From assembly GCF_024806495.1 (NCBI RefSeq), contig NZ_JANUFF010000005.1, positions 186,001 to 250,000 of the forward strand: DNA of 64,000 bases, in the 5' to 3' direction. A program made the translations under genes and the position numbers. Shown here piece by piece: positions 1-8,395 of the stretch (its first letter is position 1; each line of letters opens with the position of its first letter). Source of the DNA: Chryseobacterium sp. JUb7. Its GTDB lineage: Bacteria > Bacteroidota > Bacteroidia > Flavobacteriales > Weeksellaceae. Below the pieces are notes generated by a model. It searched no databases. It worked only from the letters and a program-made list of their open reading frames with translations, and was not told the DNA's origin.

Positions 1-173
1 TCATAGTTTATATTATTAATTTTATTTCTTAAAGCAAATTTCGACTTTTTTTACAAATATTTCAACTGGCAGAGAATATCTGTTGGAATATTTATTCTGA
101 TAAAAATAATAAATGAATATTTAAAACAAAACCCTTAGAATTTCTAAGGGTTTTTAAAGGGTACTGTTTAAGT
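1..173. other. AT-rich left-edge intergenic region
   Basis: No credible gene on either strand. The only recognisable element is the terminator hairpin at 129-153 that ends the minus-strand run of genes. The rest is A+T-rich spacer that continues beyond the window edge. Confidence 0.6.
129..153 (-). terminator. Rho-independent terminator after the GH43-like gene
   Basis: An inverted repeat (AAACCCTTAGA paired with TCTAAGGGTTT) lies 21 bases past the stop codon of the minus-strand gene. On that strand it is followed by TTTTGTTTTAA. The arms also work for transcription from the other direction. Confidence 0.75.
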
Positions 174-1934
174 TTATTCAGCTTTAAAGATTTCTGTTTT
201 TTCCGAAACTCCATTCGCATTGAAGGCTTCGATCTGGAAATAATAAGGATCCGTTCTGTCGGCTCCTGTGAAGAAATATTCATTTTTACCATACACCATA
301 ATGCTTCCGTATAATTTATCCGGAGATTTCCCCCAACAGATTACATAACCGTCTGCATCGGAGTTCTGCTGCCACTTCATCCAGATACTTCTTCTTTCAC
401 CATATTTTTTAGCATCAGCTCTTAACGGAACAAAATTCTGAACTTTTGGAGGAACTGCTCCGGCTCCTTTTCCAAATACTCTGAATCCGCTTAATGCAAA
501 TTTCCCTGTTGGCATTTTTAAGTTTTCCATTTTCAGGAATCTCGCTTTGGCCGGTTTTTCAAGCTCTACATAATCATGAGGAACATCTTTTGTATTTTTA
601 CTTTTATCAACAATAACATTCCATTTTTTGCCATCGTTTGAGCCGTAAATTTTATACTGATGCATTTTACCCAAAGTCTTGCCCATAAATTCGACATCCT
701 GATCCGAATAGTTGATCTGAATAGCGTTAATAGTGGAAACTTCGCCTAAATCTGTCTGAAACCATTCTCCTGAGTTTCCTGTTTTTGCACTCCAGTATGT
801 TTTAATATCCTCATCCACCGCCAGATTGGGTTGATATCCTCCCAATGTTGATGAAACCTGAACCGGTTTATTATAATTCAACAACATCCAGCCTGCGAAT
901 AAACCCTTAGAAAAATCCTTTCCCTGAGCATATTGAGGAAGAAATGTAGGATAATCACCATAAGCCGTATTTGTATACATTACATCATCTTTATCGAATC
1001 CTGCAGGCCAGATTCCCAATCTTCTTTCAAAATTGTTTTTCGTTGAAATAAAAATCGTTGAAACATGCCACCAGTTTTTATAATTGTCTTCAAAAGTTGC
1101 TCCATGTCCGGCACCTCTTGCAAAACCTCCCGGCTTATACGAAAACGGATTGTGCTGTTGATATTCAAAACCTTCCAAAGGATTATTACTTACATATACG
1201 CCATCAGAATATCCACTGAATTCTGTTGCCGGAGCCCCGTACTGCATATAATATTTTCCGTTGTGCTTCGTCATCCAGGCTCCTTCTACGAAAGGCTGCA
1301 GGAAAACATTGTCATTATATTCTCCAAACCTTTCCCATCCGTGATCTTCAGGTTTTAATCTTAAAATAGGCTTTACAAAACCTTCAGACTGTAATGTTTT
1401 CACTTTCACTTCCGTTCCCAATAGAGGCCATTCGTTGCTCGATCCCCAATAGAGATATAATTTGTTTTTATCTTCATCATAATGAAAAGCAGGATCCCAG
1501 GCTCCCACTTTCAGGGTATCAACGGCGATATGCCAGTCGTCTTTTGTAGGATTGGTGCTTTTCCAGATCGGAAAATCCTGCTCCCAGGTTGAACCGAAAA
1601 CATACAAAGTATCTTTCATCGCCCATACAGCGGGTGCATTCAGGTCATGCTGATATTTATTGTCTCTCAGAAATTTCCTTTTCACAAACTTCCAGTCCAG
1701 CATATCGTCACTGTACCAGTATCCTTCCTGATTGGTTGAAAAAAGGAATAATTTGTTCTGAAAATTAACGATTACGGGATCTGCTGTCGCACGATGTTTT
1801 CCCTGACTGGAAAAATTCTTAAACGGAGTATATCCGTAATCGATATTAATAGGGTTACAAAATGTCTTTTGCTGAGCATTTAAAGACATCGCCATCAAAA
1901 TGACGAATAAAAAAAAGTACTTCTGCATCTTCAT
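174..1934 (-). CDS. Secreted GH43-like glycoside hydrolase with discoidin and FN3-like domains
   Basis: An exported glycosidase of about 586 residues. The start at 1934 (MKMQKYF) gives a clean signal peptide ending near LNAQ; an upstream in-frame ATG at 1994 would run into the preceding gene and add a non-signal extension. The first about 360 mature residues look like a five-bladed propeller of the GH43/GH117 type, with an early ADPVIV aspartate, a central WDPAF, and a VEGAW segment whose Glu fits the general acid. A discoidin (F5/8 type C) domain follows (SSTLGGYQPNLAVD, later GEWFQTDLGE), then a fibronectin-III-like end. Substrate cannot be told from sequence; arabinose- or galactose-containing glycans are plausible. 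It is the last gene of the minus-strand run and has no obvious link to the polyamine genes upstream. Confidence 0.75.
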   Translation of the reverse strand: MKMQKYFFLFVILMAMSLNAQQKTFCNPINIDYGYTPFKNFSSQGKHRATADPVIVNFQNKLFLFSTNQEGYWYSDDMLDWKFVKRKFLRDNKYQHDLNAPAVWAMKDTLYVFGSTWEQDFPIWKSTNPTKDDWHIAVDTLKVGAWDPAFHYDEDKNKLYLYWGSSNEWPLLGTEVKVKTLQSEGFVKPILRLKPEDHGWERFGEYNDNVFLQPFVEGAWMTKHNGKYYMQYGAPATEFSGYSDGVYVSNNPLEGFEYQQHNPFSYKPGGFARGAGHGATFEDNYKNWWHVSTIFISTKNNFERRLGIWPAGFDKDDVMYTNTAYGDYPTFLPQYAQGKDFSKGLFAGWMLLNYNKPVQVSSTLGGYQPNLAVDEDIKTYWSAKTGNSGEWFQTDLGEVSTINAIQINYSDQDVEFMGKTLGKMHQYKIYGSNDGKKWNVIVDKSKNTKDVPHDYVELEKPAKARFLKMENLKMPTGKFALSGFRVFGKGAGAVPPKVQNFVPLRADAKKYGERRSIWMKWQQNSDADGYVICWGKSPDKLYGSIMVYGKNEYFFTGADRTDPYYFQIEAFNANGVSEKTEIFKAE

Positions 1935-1956
1935 ATTTTTTACTTTAAAGGCAAAT

Positions 1957-2982
1957 TTACTTAAGTTTTTTCGGTTTTTTCCAAATAAAACCATCTAATA
2001 AATAATGTGTTAATTGAGGCACAACCAACAATGGGATCAAAAATTGAAACCATTTTTCCAAAACATCAATATTCAACGAAAAATGTTCGTTCCAAACTAA
2101 TATTTCCCATAAAAATTCCTCAAAAAAAGCAAAACAAAGAATGACTGCAATAAATAAAAAAATACCAAAAGTTGATTTAAAAACTGAAAGATGACTGAGC
2201 TCCGCAGATTTTTTCTGCTTAATTTCTCTGATATAAATCAAAGCTACATAAGGAATTCCGTGTGAAATAACGTTGAGGAAAGTAAAAACAAGATCATTAT
2301 TAAAATATACAATTCCGAAATACCAGGAAAGATAAGTTCCGCTGATTAAAGCAATTTTAGGAAGGTTAAACTGTTTCGTCGTAACAACTTCAAAAACCGT
2401 TTTAGCCACCCAGACGAATAAAATAATGAAGTACAAAACAGAAATAAAGTTTCTGTAATCGGGTATATTCTGCAACCAGTTAAACTCATTTTCAACAAAC
2501 CAGGTAAATGCACGTGGCGTTTTAAACCAATACAGCATCGGATACAGAGTCGCCGAATAAACCGCAATTTCATCGATCCTTTTTTTCCATGTATCAGGTT
2601 CAAATCTGGCATAAATTCTCATAAAACCATACTGCTGTCTGATAAAATGAAAAACGGCTATCAGAGCCAGAACCGACCAGAAAGTTAAGCTTCCGAACTG
2701 ATAGAGAAGCAGTCCCAAAATCCAGCTTAAAGCAGGAATTCCATAGTATAATAATTTTCTTTTCTGAACTTCCTCTCTGATAAAATATGTTTTAAATAGG
2801 GTTGAATAAACATGCGCAACATCTACAAAAACAATCAGAAATAACCAGGTGTAAAATGAGTAATGCCTTTCCAGTTCATGAATCTGATCCTGGAAAAGAA
2901 AAACTACCACTAAAATCAAAAAAGGTGGTGACAAAATAAACCAACCATCTGTTTTTGCATTATGTATCCAAGGTTGTTTCAT
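1957..2982 (-). CDS. Polytopic membrane protein with conserved-looking His motifs
   Basis: A 341-residue integral membrane protein with about eight to nine hydrophobic segments and no signal peptide. Histidines sit at helix ends in distinct motifs: VAHVYST, VFHFIRQQYGF, ISHGIPY and THYLLDGFIW. Spaced histidines in the membrane plane recall di-iron membrane oxygenases and desaturases, but I do not recognise the family and assign no reaction. It lies 57 bases downstream of the flavoprotein gene of the polyamine module and 22 bases upstream of the likely start of the glycosidase gene, so it is probably co-transcribed with the former. Confidence 0.75.
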   Translation of the reverse strand: MKQPWIHNAKTDGWFILSPPFLILVVVFLFQDQIHELERHYSFYTWLFLIVFVDVAHVYSTLFKTYFIREEVQKRKLLYYGIPALSWILGLLLYQFGSLTFWSVLALIAVFHFIRQQYGFMRIYARFEPDTWKKRIDEIAVYSATLYPMLYWFKTPRAFTWFVENEFNWLQNIPDYRNFISVLYFIILFVWVAKTVFEVVTTKQFNLPKIALISGTYLSWYFGIVYFNNDLVFTFLNVISHGIPYVALIYIREIKQKKSAELSHLSVFKSTFGIFLFIAVILCFAFFEEFLWEILVWNEHFSLNIDVLEKWFQFLIPLLVVPQLTHYLLDGFIWKKPKKLK

Positions 2983-3039
2983 TTTTTTATTTTAAGACTC
3001 ATTGTTTGTTTAAAATCTATGAGGTTTAATCATTTGTAT

Positions 3040-4626
3040 TTAGTTGACCATTTCTTTTGCTGCCCTGATCCCCTGATAAAAAGCTTCTTCAAAAATTGAA
3101 ATCCCTGAGAGATCCGAATGGGCAAAGAAAATCTTCCCATCTATCGGTTGTTTGGCTTCTGAATTTCCAAAAACCTGATTTGGAACAGGAGCAATCATAG
3201 CATGCCCTATCTTATGAAACTGCATATCCAGAATAAAATCTTCAATCAGAGGATGTGCTTTTTTCAGATCATCCAACACTATTTTTTTCAGTTGATTTTC
3301 CTGTAAAGCATATAAATCTTTTCTGGCTTTTTTACAGTTGGCTGTTGAAAAACTTTTGTAATAAGTAATTACTTTTTCACCCATAATCTGCTCTACATTC
3401 TGATGCTGATCATAAATATACCCCAATCCGTCAGAACCATAGATCACATTATCCCAAGCCAGCTCTTCATCTCCTCCGAATTCATTTTTCAAGGTGATAG
3501 TCGTTAAAAGCCACGGAACATAATTAAAATTTCCCGTTCTTTTTTTATTTAAAATTCTTTCATTGACAAATTGTGGGGTGGCAAACAAAACCTTGTCCGC
3601 CACAATTTTCTTTGTTTTTTTCTGAATATTATCAAAACTTAAAACCTCAACCTTCTCTGTAATTTTAGTTTCAAAAACTAAATGTCCCGTTAAAGATTTT
3701 CCTTCAATATATCTTGAAAAATGACTTGCCAATCGTGCATTTCCTTCCGGCCATGTGAAAACCTGATCTTTATATTTTTTGCTCCAATTGTTTTTTCTGC
3801 CTGCAAAATAGTGGATTCCAGCCCAGGCCGAAACATACTTAATTCCCAAACCGTAATCATCCCGGCAGGAATAGTCCAGTAACCAAAGAAGCTCTTCCGA
3901 TGTAAAATTATGCTGGCTCAACCAATCTTTAAAAACTATTTTATCTAACTGCTGTGCTTCATCTTCTTTACTTGAATCTCCAACAGGAATCGCAAAGTAA
4001 TACCTTCCCGAAGAATCTTTCCGGTCTCTAAAACCATCCATCATGCTGAAAAAACGCTCGAATTCTTTCTGAGACTGTTTGGATATTCCTTTTTGAGGAA
4101 CGACATCATTTTGCCAGGCATTCTTAAAAAACAAACGCTCCTGCTGTGGGAAAGTCATTTGATATTCATCTAAAATAGGCTCTCCGTTATCATCATCACC
4201 CTGATAAATTTTGGACTCTTTAAGAAAGTCGATGATTTCTTCATTTTCCTTACTAGGTAATGGTAAATAATGTGCCCCCAAAGGAAATTTCGAAAATTTA
4301 TTTTGTCCGTTTGATGAATTTCCTCCCGTATGATTTTCCATTTCCAACAGCTGATAATCAGATTCGTTATGCTGACTCAAAAACCGACATGCAGAAAGCC
4401 CGGAAATTCCTCCGCCTACAATCAGAAATTTTGTATGAATCTCTTCTGTGGGTTTAGGGAAATCTTTAGCCCAAAGCCTATGCCCGAGAACATGATTGGT
4501 TCCGGTAATTTTCAGCAACCATGACTTTCCCTTTTTTTCACAATACTGCAAAAAAGGAAGCATCACACTGCCCCAAAAGATTGTTTTAAGAAAATCTTTT
4601 CTACTGTACTTTCCCCCACTCTTCAT
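3040..4626 (-). CDS. FAD-dependent amine-oxidase-like protein with Tat-like N-terminus
   Basis: A 528-residue flavoprotein. The dinucleotide-binding motif VGGGISGLSACRF (about residues 70-80) is followed by an acidic strand end (LLEMENHTGGNS), typical of the NAD(P)-binding/amine oxidase (monoamine or polyamine oxidase-like) fold. A C-terminal segment with GKIFFAHSDLSG resembles the second FAD-contact region. The N-terminus SRKDFLKTIFWGSVML resembles a twin-arginine signal with the second Arg replaced by Lys, so export with bound FAD is possible. Its start overlaps the end of the aminopropyltransferase gene by 26 bases, which implies tight coupling. Oxidation of the product of that enzyme is my inference; a phytoene-desaturase-like role is the main alternative. 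Confidence 0.7.
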   Translation of the reverse strand: MKSGGKYSRKDFLKTIFWGSVMLPFLQYCEKKGKSWLLKITGTNHVLGHRLWAKDFPKPTEEIHTKFLIVGGGISGLSACRFLSQHNESDYQLLEMENHTGGNSSNGQNKFSKFPLGAHYLPLPSKENEEIIDFLKESKIYQGDDDNGEPILDEYQMTFPQQERLFFKNAWQNDVVPQKGISKQSQKEFERFFSMMDGFRDRKDSSGRYYFAIPVGDSSKEDEAQQLDKIVFKDWLSQHNFTSEELLWLLDYSCRDDYGLGIKYVSAWAGIHYFAGRKNNWSKKYKDQVFTWPEGNARLASHFSRYIEGKSLTGHLVFETKITEKVEVLSFDNIQKKTKKIVADKVLFATPQFVNERILNKKRTGNFNYVPWLLTTITLKNEFGGDEELAWDNVIYGSDGLGYIYDQHQNVEQIMGEKVITYYKSFSTANCKKARKDLYALQENQLKKIVLDDLKKAHPLIEDFILDMQFHKIGHAMIAPVPNQVFGNSEAKQPIDGKIFFAHSDLSGISIFEEAFYQGIRAAKEMVN

Positions 4627-6115
4627 CGAAATAACGTACTAGAATTTGATTATCCAGCCTGTTGACCTCTATATCTTTCGTTTTCATGTCTTTTGTAAAA
4701 TAGGACAGTTGTGAAAAATTGTAGTCATAAAACTTTAAGTCCGGAATTTTTCTATAAATTTTATTGTTGATAGGTTCAAAAGAAGCCATTGAAAACCCCC
4801 ATTCACCAAAAGAAGGAACATACGTGTGATAGGCTGCAGTAAATGGAAAAATCTGATTAATCGTTTTCTCGATACACCAGAAAGATTTCGGGGCAAAATA
4901 TGGAGAAGTCGTCTGAACCACAATTTTTGTATCAGTCGTGGTCAGCCGTTCCAATTCTTTGTAAAACTGTAAAGAATATAATTTCCCCAAACTGTAATTG
5001 GAAGGGTCAGGAAAATCGATGATGATAATACCAAATTTCTTTTTATTCTCTTTAACCCAAATGTAAGCATCTTTATTGATCACTTTAACTTTCGGATTGG
5101 ATAATGAACTTTGATTGAGTTCACGCATAGTTTGATTGGTTTTGAAGAAATTGGTCATTTCTCCATCTAAATCTACCAGAGTAATGTTTTTTACATCTTT
5201 ATACTTTAAAACTTCACGCACTGCGAAACCATCTCCACCACCCAGAATTAAAACCTGATCAATATTTTTTGCCATCGACATTGCCGGATGTACCAAGGCT
5301 TCATGATAACGATACTCATCCGTAGAAGAAAACTGTAAGTTATTATTCAGATATAACCTGAACTCGCGGTTATTTCTTGTTAAAACAATTCTCTGATAGG
5401 GTGAGCTTTTGGTATATACTACATTCTCACCGTATAATTTTTCTTCTGAAAATGATAAAATTTTATCTGAAAAAATAAAAAGAGCTAACAGAAAAACAAA
5501 TGCCCCAATTGCTTTTATCTTTAATACAATAGGCTTTGACAATTCTTTTCTAAGATAAAAACACAGAAATATGGCAATTGAAATATTAATTAATCCAAAA
5601 AACAACGGTGTTTTGACAATTCCAAGATTAGGAATCAGCACCAGCGGAAAAAGTATAGATGCCAGCAATGCCCCGATATAGTCGAAAGCAAAAACATTGG
5701 ATACTAAATCTTTAAACTGAACTTTATCTTTAAGAATATTCATCAGAAGCGGGATTTCTACTCCTACCAAGCAGCCTGTAAAAAAGACAAAAAGATATAA
5801 AACAGCCTCAAAATGCGCTAGTGTATTGAATAGAATAAATAAAACAACCGAACTTATCCCTCCGACAATCCCGACAAGAATCTCTATTTCTACGAATTTG
5901 TCTATTAAATTTCCTTTGATAAATTTCGCAAAGTAAGATCCCACCCCCATTGAAAAGAGATAGACTCCGATGATGAATGAAAACTGTTTTACAGAATCTC
6001 CCAAAAGATAGCTTGCCAGGGCTCCGGCCACCAATTCGTAAATCAGTCCGCAGGTAGCGATGACGAATACTGAAAAAAGCAGTAAAAGTTCAAGAGGAAT
6101 CCTCTTTTTATCCAT
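4601..6115 (-). CDS. Membrane-anchored polyamine aminopropyltransferase (spermidine synthase family)
   Basis: A 504-residue fusion of about seven N-terminal transmembrane helices (to about residue 215) with a cytosolic spermidine-synthase domain. That domain shows DEYRYHE (266-272), the decarboxylated-AdoMet-binding LGGGDGFAVRE (291-301), the acidic strand LVDLDGEM (313-320) and IIDFPDPSNYSLGKLYS (365-381), where the Asp residues match the catalytic DxxDP region. Members of this family move an aminopropyl group from decarboxylated AdoMet to an amine. The membrane part suggests the acceptor is membrane-associated or that the product is delivered across the membrane; this is inference. The start overlaps the end of the DUF350 gene by 8 bases. 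Soluble SpeE proteins are about 280-300 residues, so this is the long membrane class. Confidence 0.85.
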   Translation of the reverse strand: MDKKRIPLELLLLFSVFVIATCGLIYELVAGALASYLLGDSVKQFSFIIGVYLFSMGVGSYFAKFIKGNLIDKFVEIEILVGIVGGISSVVLFILFNTLAHFEAVLYLFVFFTGCLVGVEIPLLMNILKDKVQFKDLVSNVFAFDYIGALLASILFPLVLIPNLGIVKTPLFFGLINISIAIFLCFYLRKELSKPIVLKIKAIGAFVFLLALFIFSDKILSFSEEKLYGENVVYTKSSPYQRIVLTRNNREFRLYLNNNLQFSSTDEYRYHEALVHPAMSMAKNIDQVLILGGGDGFAVREVLKYKDVKNITLVDLDGEMTNFFKTNQTMRELNQSSLSNPKVKVINKDAYIWVKENKKKFGIIIIDFPDPSNYSLGKLYSLQFYKELERLTTTDTKIVVQTTSPYFAPKSFWCIEKTINQIFPFTAAYHTYVPSFGEWGFSMASFEPINNKIYRKIPDLKFYDYNFSQLSYFTKDMKTKDIEVNRLDNQILVRYFDEEWGKVQ

Positions 6116-6323
6116 GAATTGCGGCGCTTATAATGATTGAAATCCCGATAATAAAAGCTCCAAAAATAATGGCAAGTGCCACATTCTTATTTTGGGCAAT
6201 CTCATGCCATGTTTTTTCCGGTGTCAATTTTTCTATGATTACATAGCAAACCAACAATATGGCAATTCCTAAAAATGAATAAAGAATTGAATTGAATACC
6301 GGTAATAAATTTATCTGGTCCAT
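6108..6323 (-). CDS. DUF350 family membrane protein
   Basis: A 71-residue protein with two transmembrane helices separated by a short polar loop. The order of elements (an early helix, VIIEKLTPEKTW, then a glycine-containing helix with AIIFGAFIIGISIIISAAI) matches DUF350 (YjfL-like), here as a single copy rather than the usual two to four helices. DUF350 proteins are known to occur next to spermine-synthase-like and PspA-type genes. It lies between the 65-aa membrane peptide and the aminopropyltransferase, overlapping the latter by 8 bases. Confidence 0.75.
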   Translation of the reverse strand: MDQINLLPVFNSILYSFLGIAILLVCYVIIEKLTPEKTWHEIAQNKNVALAIIFGAFIIGISIIISAAIHG

Positions 6324-6334
6324 AGTTTATATTT

Positions 6335-6532
6335 TTATTTGTGATAGTATCGATAATAGCCAACTCCTCCAGAAGAATGGCGTCTGGTGGTTCCGTCTCT
6401 GTAGGTTTCTGTTTTTGCACAGTCGCATACCTGATTTCCCGCATAGGTAAGATATACGAACCAGCTGAGAAACATCCCTCCCATGAGGCACAGAAACCAG
6501 TTTTGCTTTATATAATCCGCTAATTTTGCCAT
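6335..6532 (-). CDS. Small membrane peptide (65 aa) of the polyamine/DUF4178 module
   Basis: A short protein with one hydrophobic helix (about residues 12-30) followed by a CDC motif and a Gly/Tyr/His-rich tail ending GYYRYYHK. I do not recognise a family. It is probably real: it is packed 3 bases after the DUF4178 gene and 11 bases before the DUF350 gene with no better alternative frame, and the gap would otherwise be empty. Confidence 0.65.
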   Translation of the reverse strand: MAKLADYIKQNWFLCLMGGMFLSWFVYLTYAGNQVCDCAKTETYRDGTTRRHSSGGVGYYRYYHK

Positions 6533-6535
6533 AAC

Positions 6536-8011
6536 TTATGATTGAGGATAAGGTGAATTTGAGCTGTTTTTCCATTTTGAGACATTGAAGAAATATCTTC
6601 CCCAATAGCAAATAATAAAGAAAACGATCATCAGAACTAAAATAAATCCGAAATTCCAGAAAGATACCGGAAGCCAGGTTGCTTTAATTTCTACAGAATT
6701 GCTTTCTGTTGCAGGTTCTTCTGTTTTTATCTGAGCAGCCAACACGTTTATATTCAACAACGAATCTAAATTTTTTCCGGCAGTAGATTTCCTGACTAAT
6801 TTTCCTATTTCAGATTCGTCCTCTTCCAGTGTTTTAAGATTTCCAAAAGTGACGGACTCCATTGTTCCGTTGATCACAACATTGATCATTCCTGATGATT
6901 CTTTGGTGATATTGACCAATCCATCAGGCGTAATATATGTTGAAGCCGGAACTGTTTCCATAATCTCCTGTCTTTCAGCAGAAATTGCAAAATGGTAGGT
7001 TCCTGAAGAAACTCCGCAAAGATTGAACTCCTCTGTTTTGTTACCTTCCGACCAGCTTTCGCCACCTTCCACTCCATGATATTCTTCGATGTCTTTTGAG
7101 GTATACACCGCTTCGTTTGTTTTTTCATTCACAAGACTTAGCTGAACATTGGCCCAAGAGTTATCAACCCCTGAAAAGACCTTCACTTTCAAAGGTGCAG
7201 AGCCCCCTGACAAGGTAAAGCTTTTGCTCACCATTTCTTTGTTCTTGACGTCTTCGAATTTTATTTTCTGTTCAAAAACAGAATAATTTGTTCTTGTAGT
7301 ATATACATAAAACTGCAGCAGACAAATCATAAGCGCTGCAATGCAGAGAATATTAATTGCCTGTTTGATGTTCACATAATAGGGCTGTACGATACCAATC
7401 CCGGAATAATTGGGAAGGTTGGGAATTTTAAACGCGTTTTTAACTTTATATTTTGAAATATGTCTTCCGAAAAAACATTCATTGTGTTTTCCTGATTGCT
7501 CCTGAGAAATCATTTGAGTCCCATTCACATATTCTTTATAAGTAGCAATTCCGAAATTTAAATGATCATCAAAAAAACCTGCAGCAGCATAAATATTACA
7601 TTGTGTCGTTTCATACCATCGATAATTTAAGGTATGCAGCTCTGCAACTTTACCATTGGATTTTTTCTTAATATCTTCTTCGTGGATCGAGTGAAGGAAA
7701 ACCCAGTGCCCGTCACTTTCACTTAGAAAAGCATCATTTCCCTTATAATCTTTCAGATAATATTCTCTCCAAAAGATATGGGTGCCGTATTTCCGAATGA
7801 TTATTCCTGTTACCGTATATTCAACTTCAGCGATGATCCCTTTTTGTCCGATTTCCAGCACTACATTTTCTATCGGTTTTTTTACAACTTTTGTAGAGGT
7901 ATTTTTATCAACGTCGATAAGATTTGAGCACGATTTACAGACATATTCTTCAATATGAAAAGTCGCATCAATCTTATTTTCAGTTTTACAGAGGGGACAG
8001 GTGTAATGCAT
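6536..8011 (-). CDS. Zinc-ribbon/DUF4178 membrane protein
   Basis: A 491-residue protein. Residues 5-28 form a zinc ribbon (CPLC and CKSC pairs). Residues about 50-190 match the DUF4178 pattern, with EVEYTVTGII, WREYYLKD and later LNYRWYETTQ. A transmembrane helix follows (about 218-238), then a large likely extracytoplasmic beta-rich region (about 240-445) and a second helix near the C-terminus (about 450-475). DUF4178 is of unknown biochemical role, but is known from loci with DUF350, AdoMet decarboxylase and aminopropyltransferase. The stop lies 2 bases from the speH start. The periplasmic domain between the two helices could sense envelope state; this is inference. Confidence 0.8.
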   Translation of the reverse strand: MHYTCPLCKTENKIDATFHIEEYVCKSCSNLIDVDKNTSTKVVKKPIENVVLEIGQKGIIAEVEYTVTGIIIRKYGTHIFWREYYLKDYKGNDAFLSESDGHWVFLHSIHEEDIKKKSNGKVAELHTLNYRWYETTQCNIYAAAGFFDDHLNFGIATYKEYVNGTQMISQEQSGKHNECFFGRHISKYKVKNAFKIPNLPNYSGIGIVQPYYVNIKQAINILCIAALMICLLQFYVYTTRTNYSVFEQKIKFEDVKNKEMVSKSFTLSGGSAPLKVKVFSGVDNSWANVQLSLVNEKTNEAVYTSKDIEEYHGVEGGESWSEGNKTEEFNLCGVSSGTYHFAISAERQEIMETVPASTYITPDGLVNITKESSGMINVVINGTMESVTFGNLKTLEEDESEIGKLVRKSTAGKNLDSLLNINVLAAQIKTEEPATESNSVEIKATWLPVSFWNFGFILVLMIVFFIICYWGRYFFNVSKWKNSSNSPYPQS

Positions 8012-8013
8012 TT

Positions 8014-8373
8014 TTATCTAAAGATTTTGTGTTTCTGAATGGTTTTAGCCTTAAAATATCCAATCACCTCATCTGCAATCTGTTCTACTTTTCCGGTATT
8101 GTCCTGAGTATAATTACACAGAAAAACATCAAAAGTAAGTTGCTTGAATTCCGGCCACGTATGAATACACAGGTGAGATTCTTTGAGACAGACTGCCGAT
8201 GTAAAACTTTCGTTCTCAAAAGTATGGCTGGTAACCCCTACAATTTCCACCTCTTTTGTTTCCAGCATTTTTTCTGTAAAGCTTAAAAAACTTTTGCTGT
8301 CTAATAACAAATCTTCTGACTCCGTTTCCAAAGTCAGAAGAATATGTAAACCTTTGCTCGATAATGGTTTCAA
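8014..8373 (-). CDS. speH: S-adenosylmethionine decarboxylase, SpeH type
   Basis: A 119-residue pyruvoyl enzyme precursor that makes decarboxylated AdoMet, the aminopropyl donor for the transferase downstream. The key sites are intact: Glu65-Ser66 of LKESHL (self-cleavage; Ser becomes the pyruvoyl group), His71 of IHTWPE, and Cys86 of FDVFLCN. The length fits bacterial class 1B enzymes. The start codon is TTG: the codon directly upstream in frame is TAA, and the next in-frame ATG (residue 36) would remove the first strand, so TTG at 8373 is the only reasonable start. The gene follows ctlX by 22 bases and precedes the DUF4178 gene by 2. Confidence 0.9.
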   Translation of the reverse strand: MKPLSSKGLHILLTLETESEDLLLDSKSFLSFTEKMLETKEVEIVGVTSHTFENESFTSAVCLKESHLCIHTWPEFKQLTFDVFLCNYTQDNTGKVEQIADEVIGYFKAKTIQKHKIFR

Positions 8374-8395
8374 TTAAATATTTTTCGCAAATATA

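Noticed and set aside
1935..1994. Longer N-terminus for the GH43-like gene from an ATG at 1994
   Set aside because: It would overlap the preceding gene by 38 bases and put about 20 polar residues before the signal peptide.
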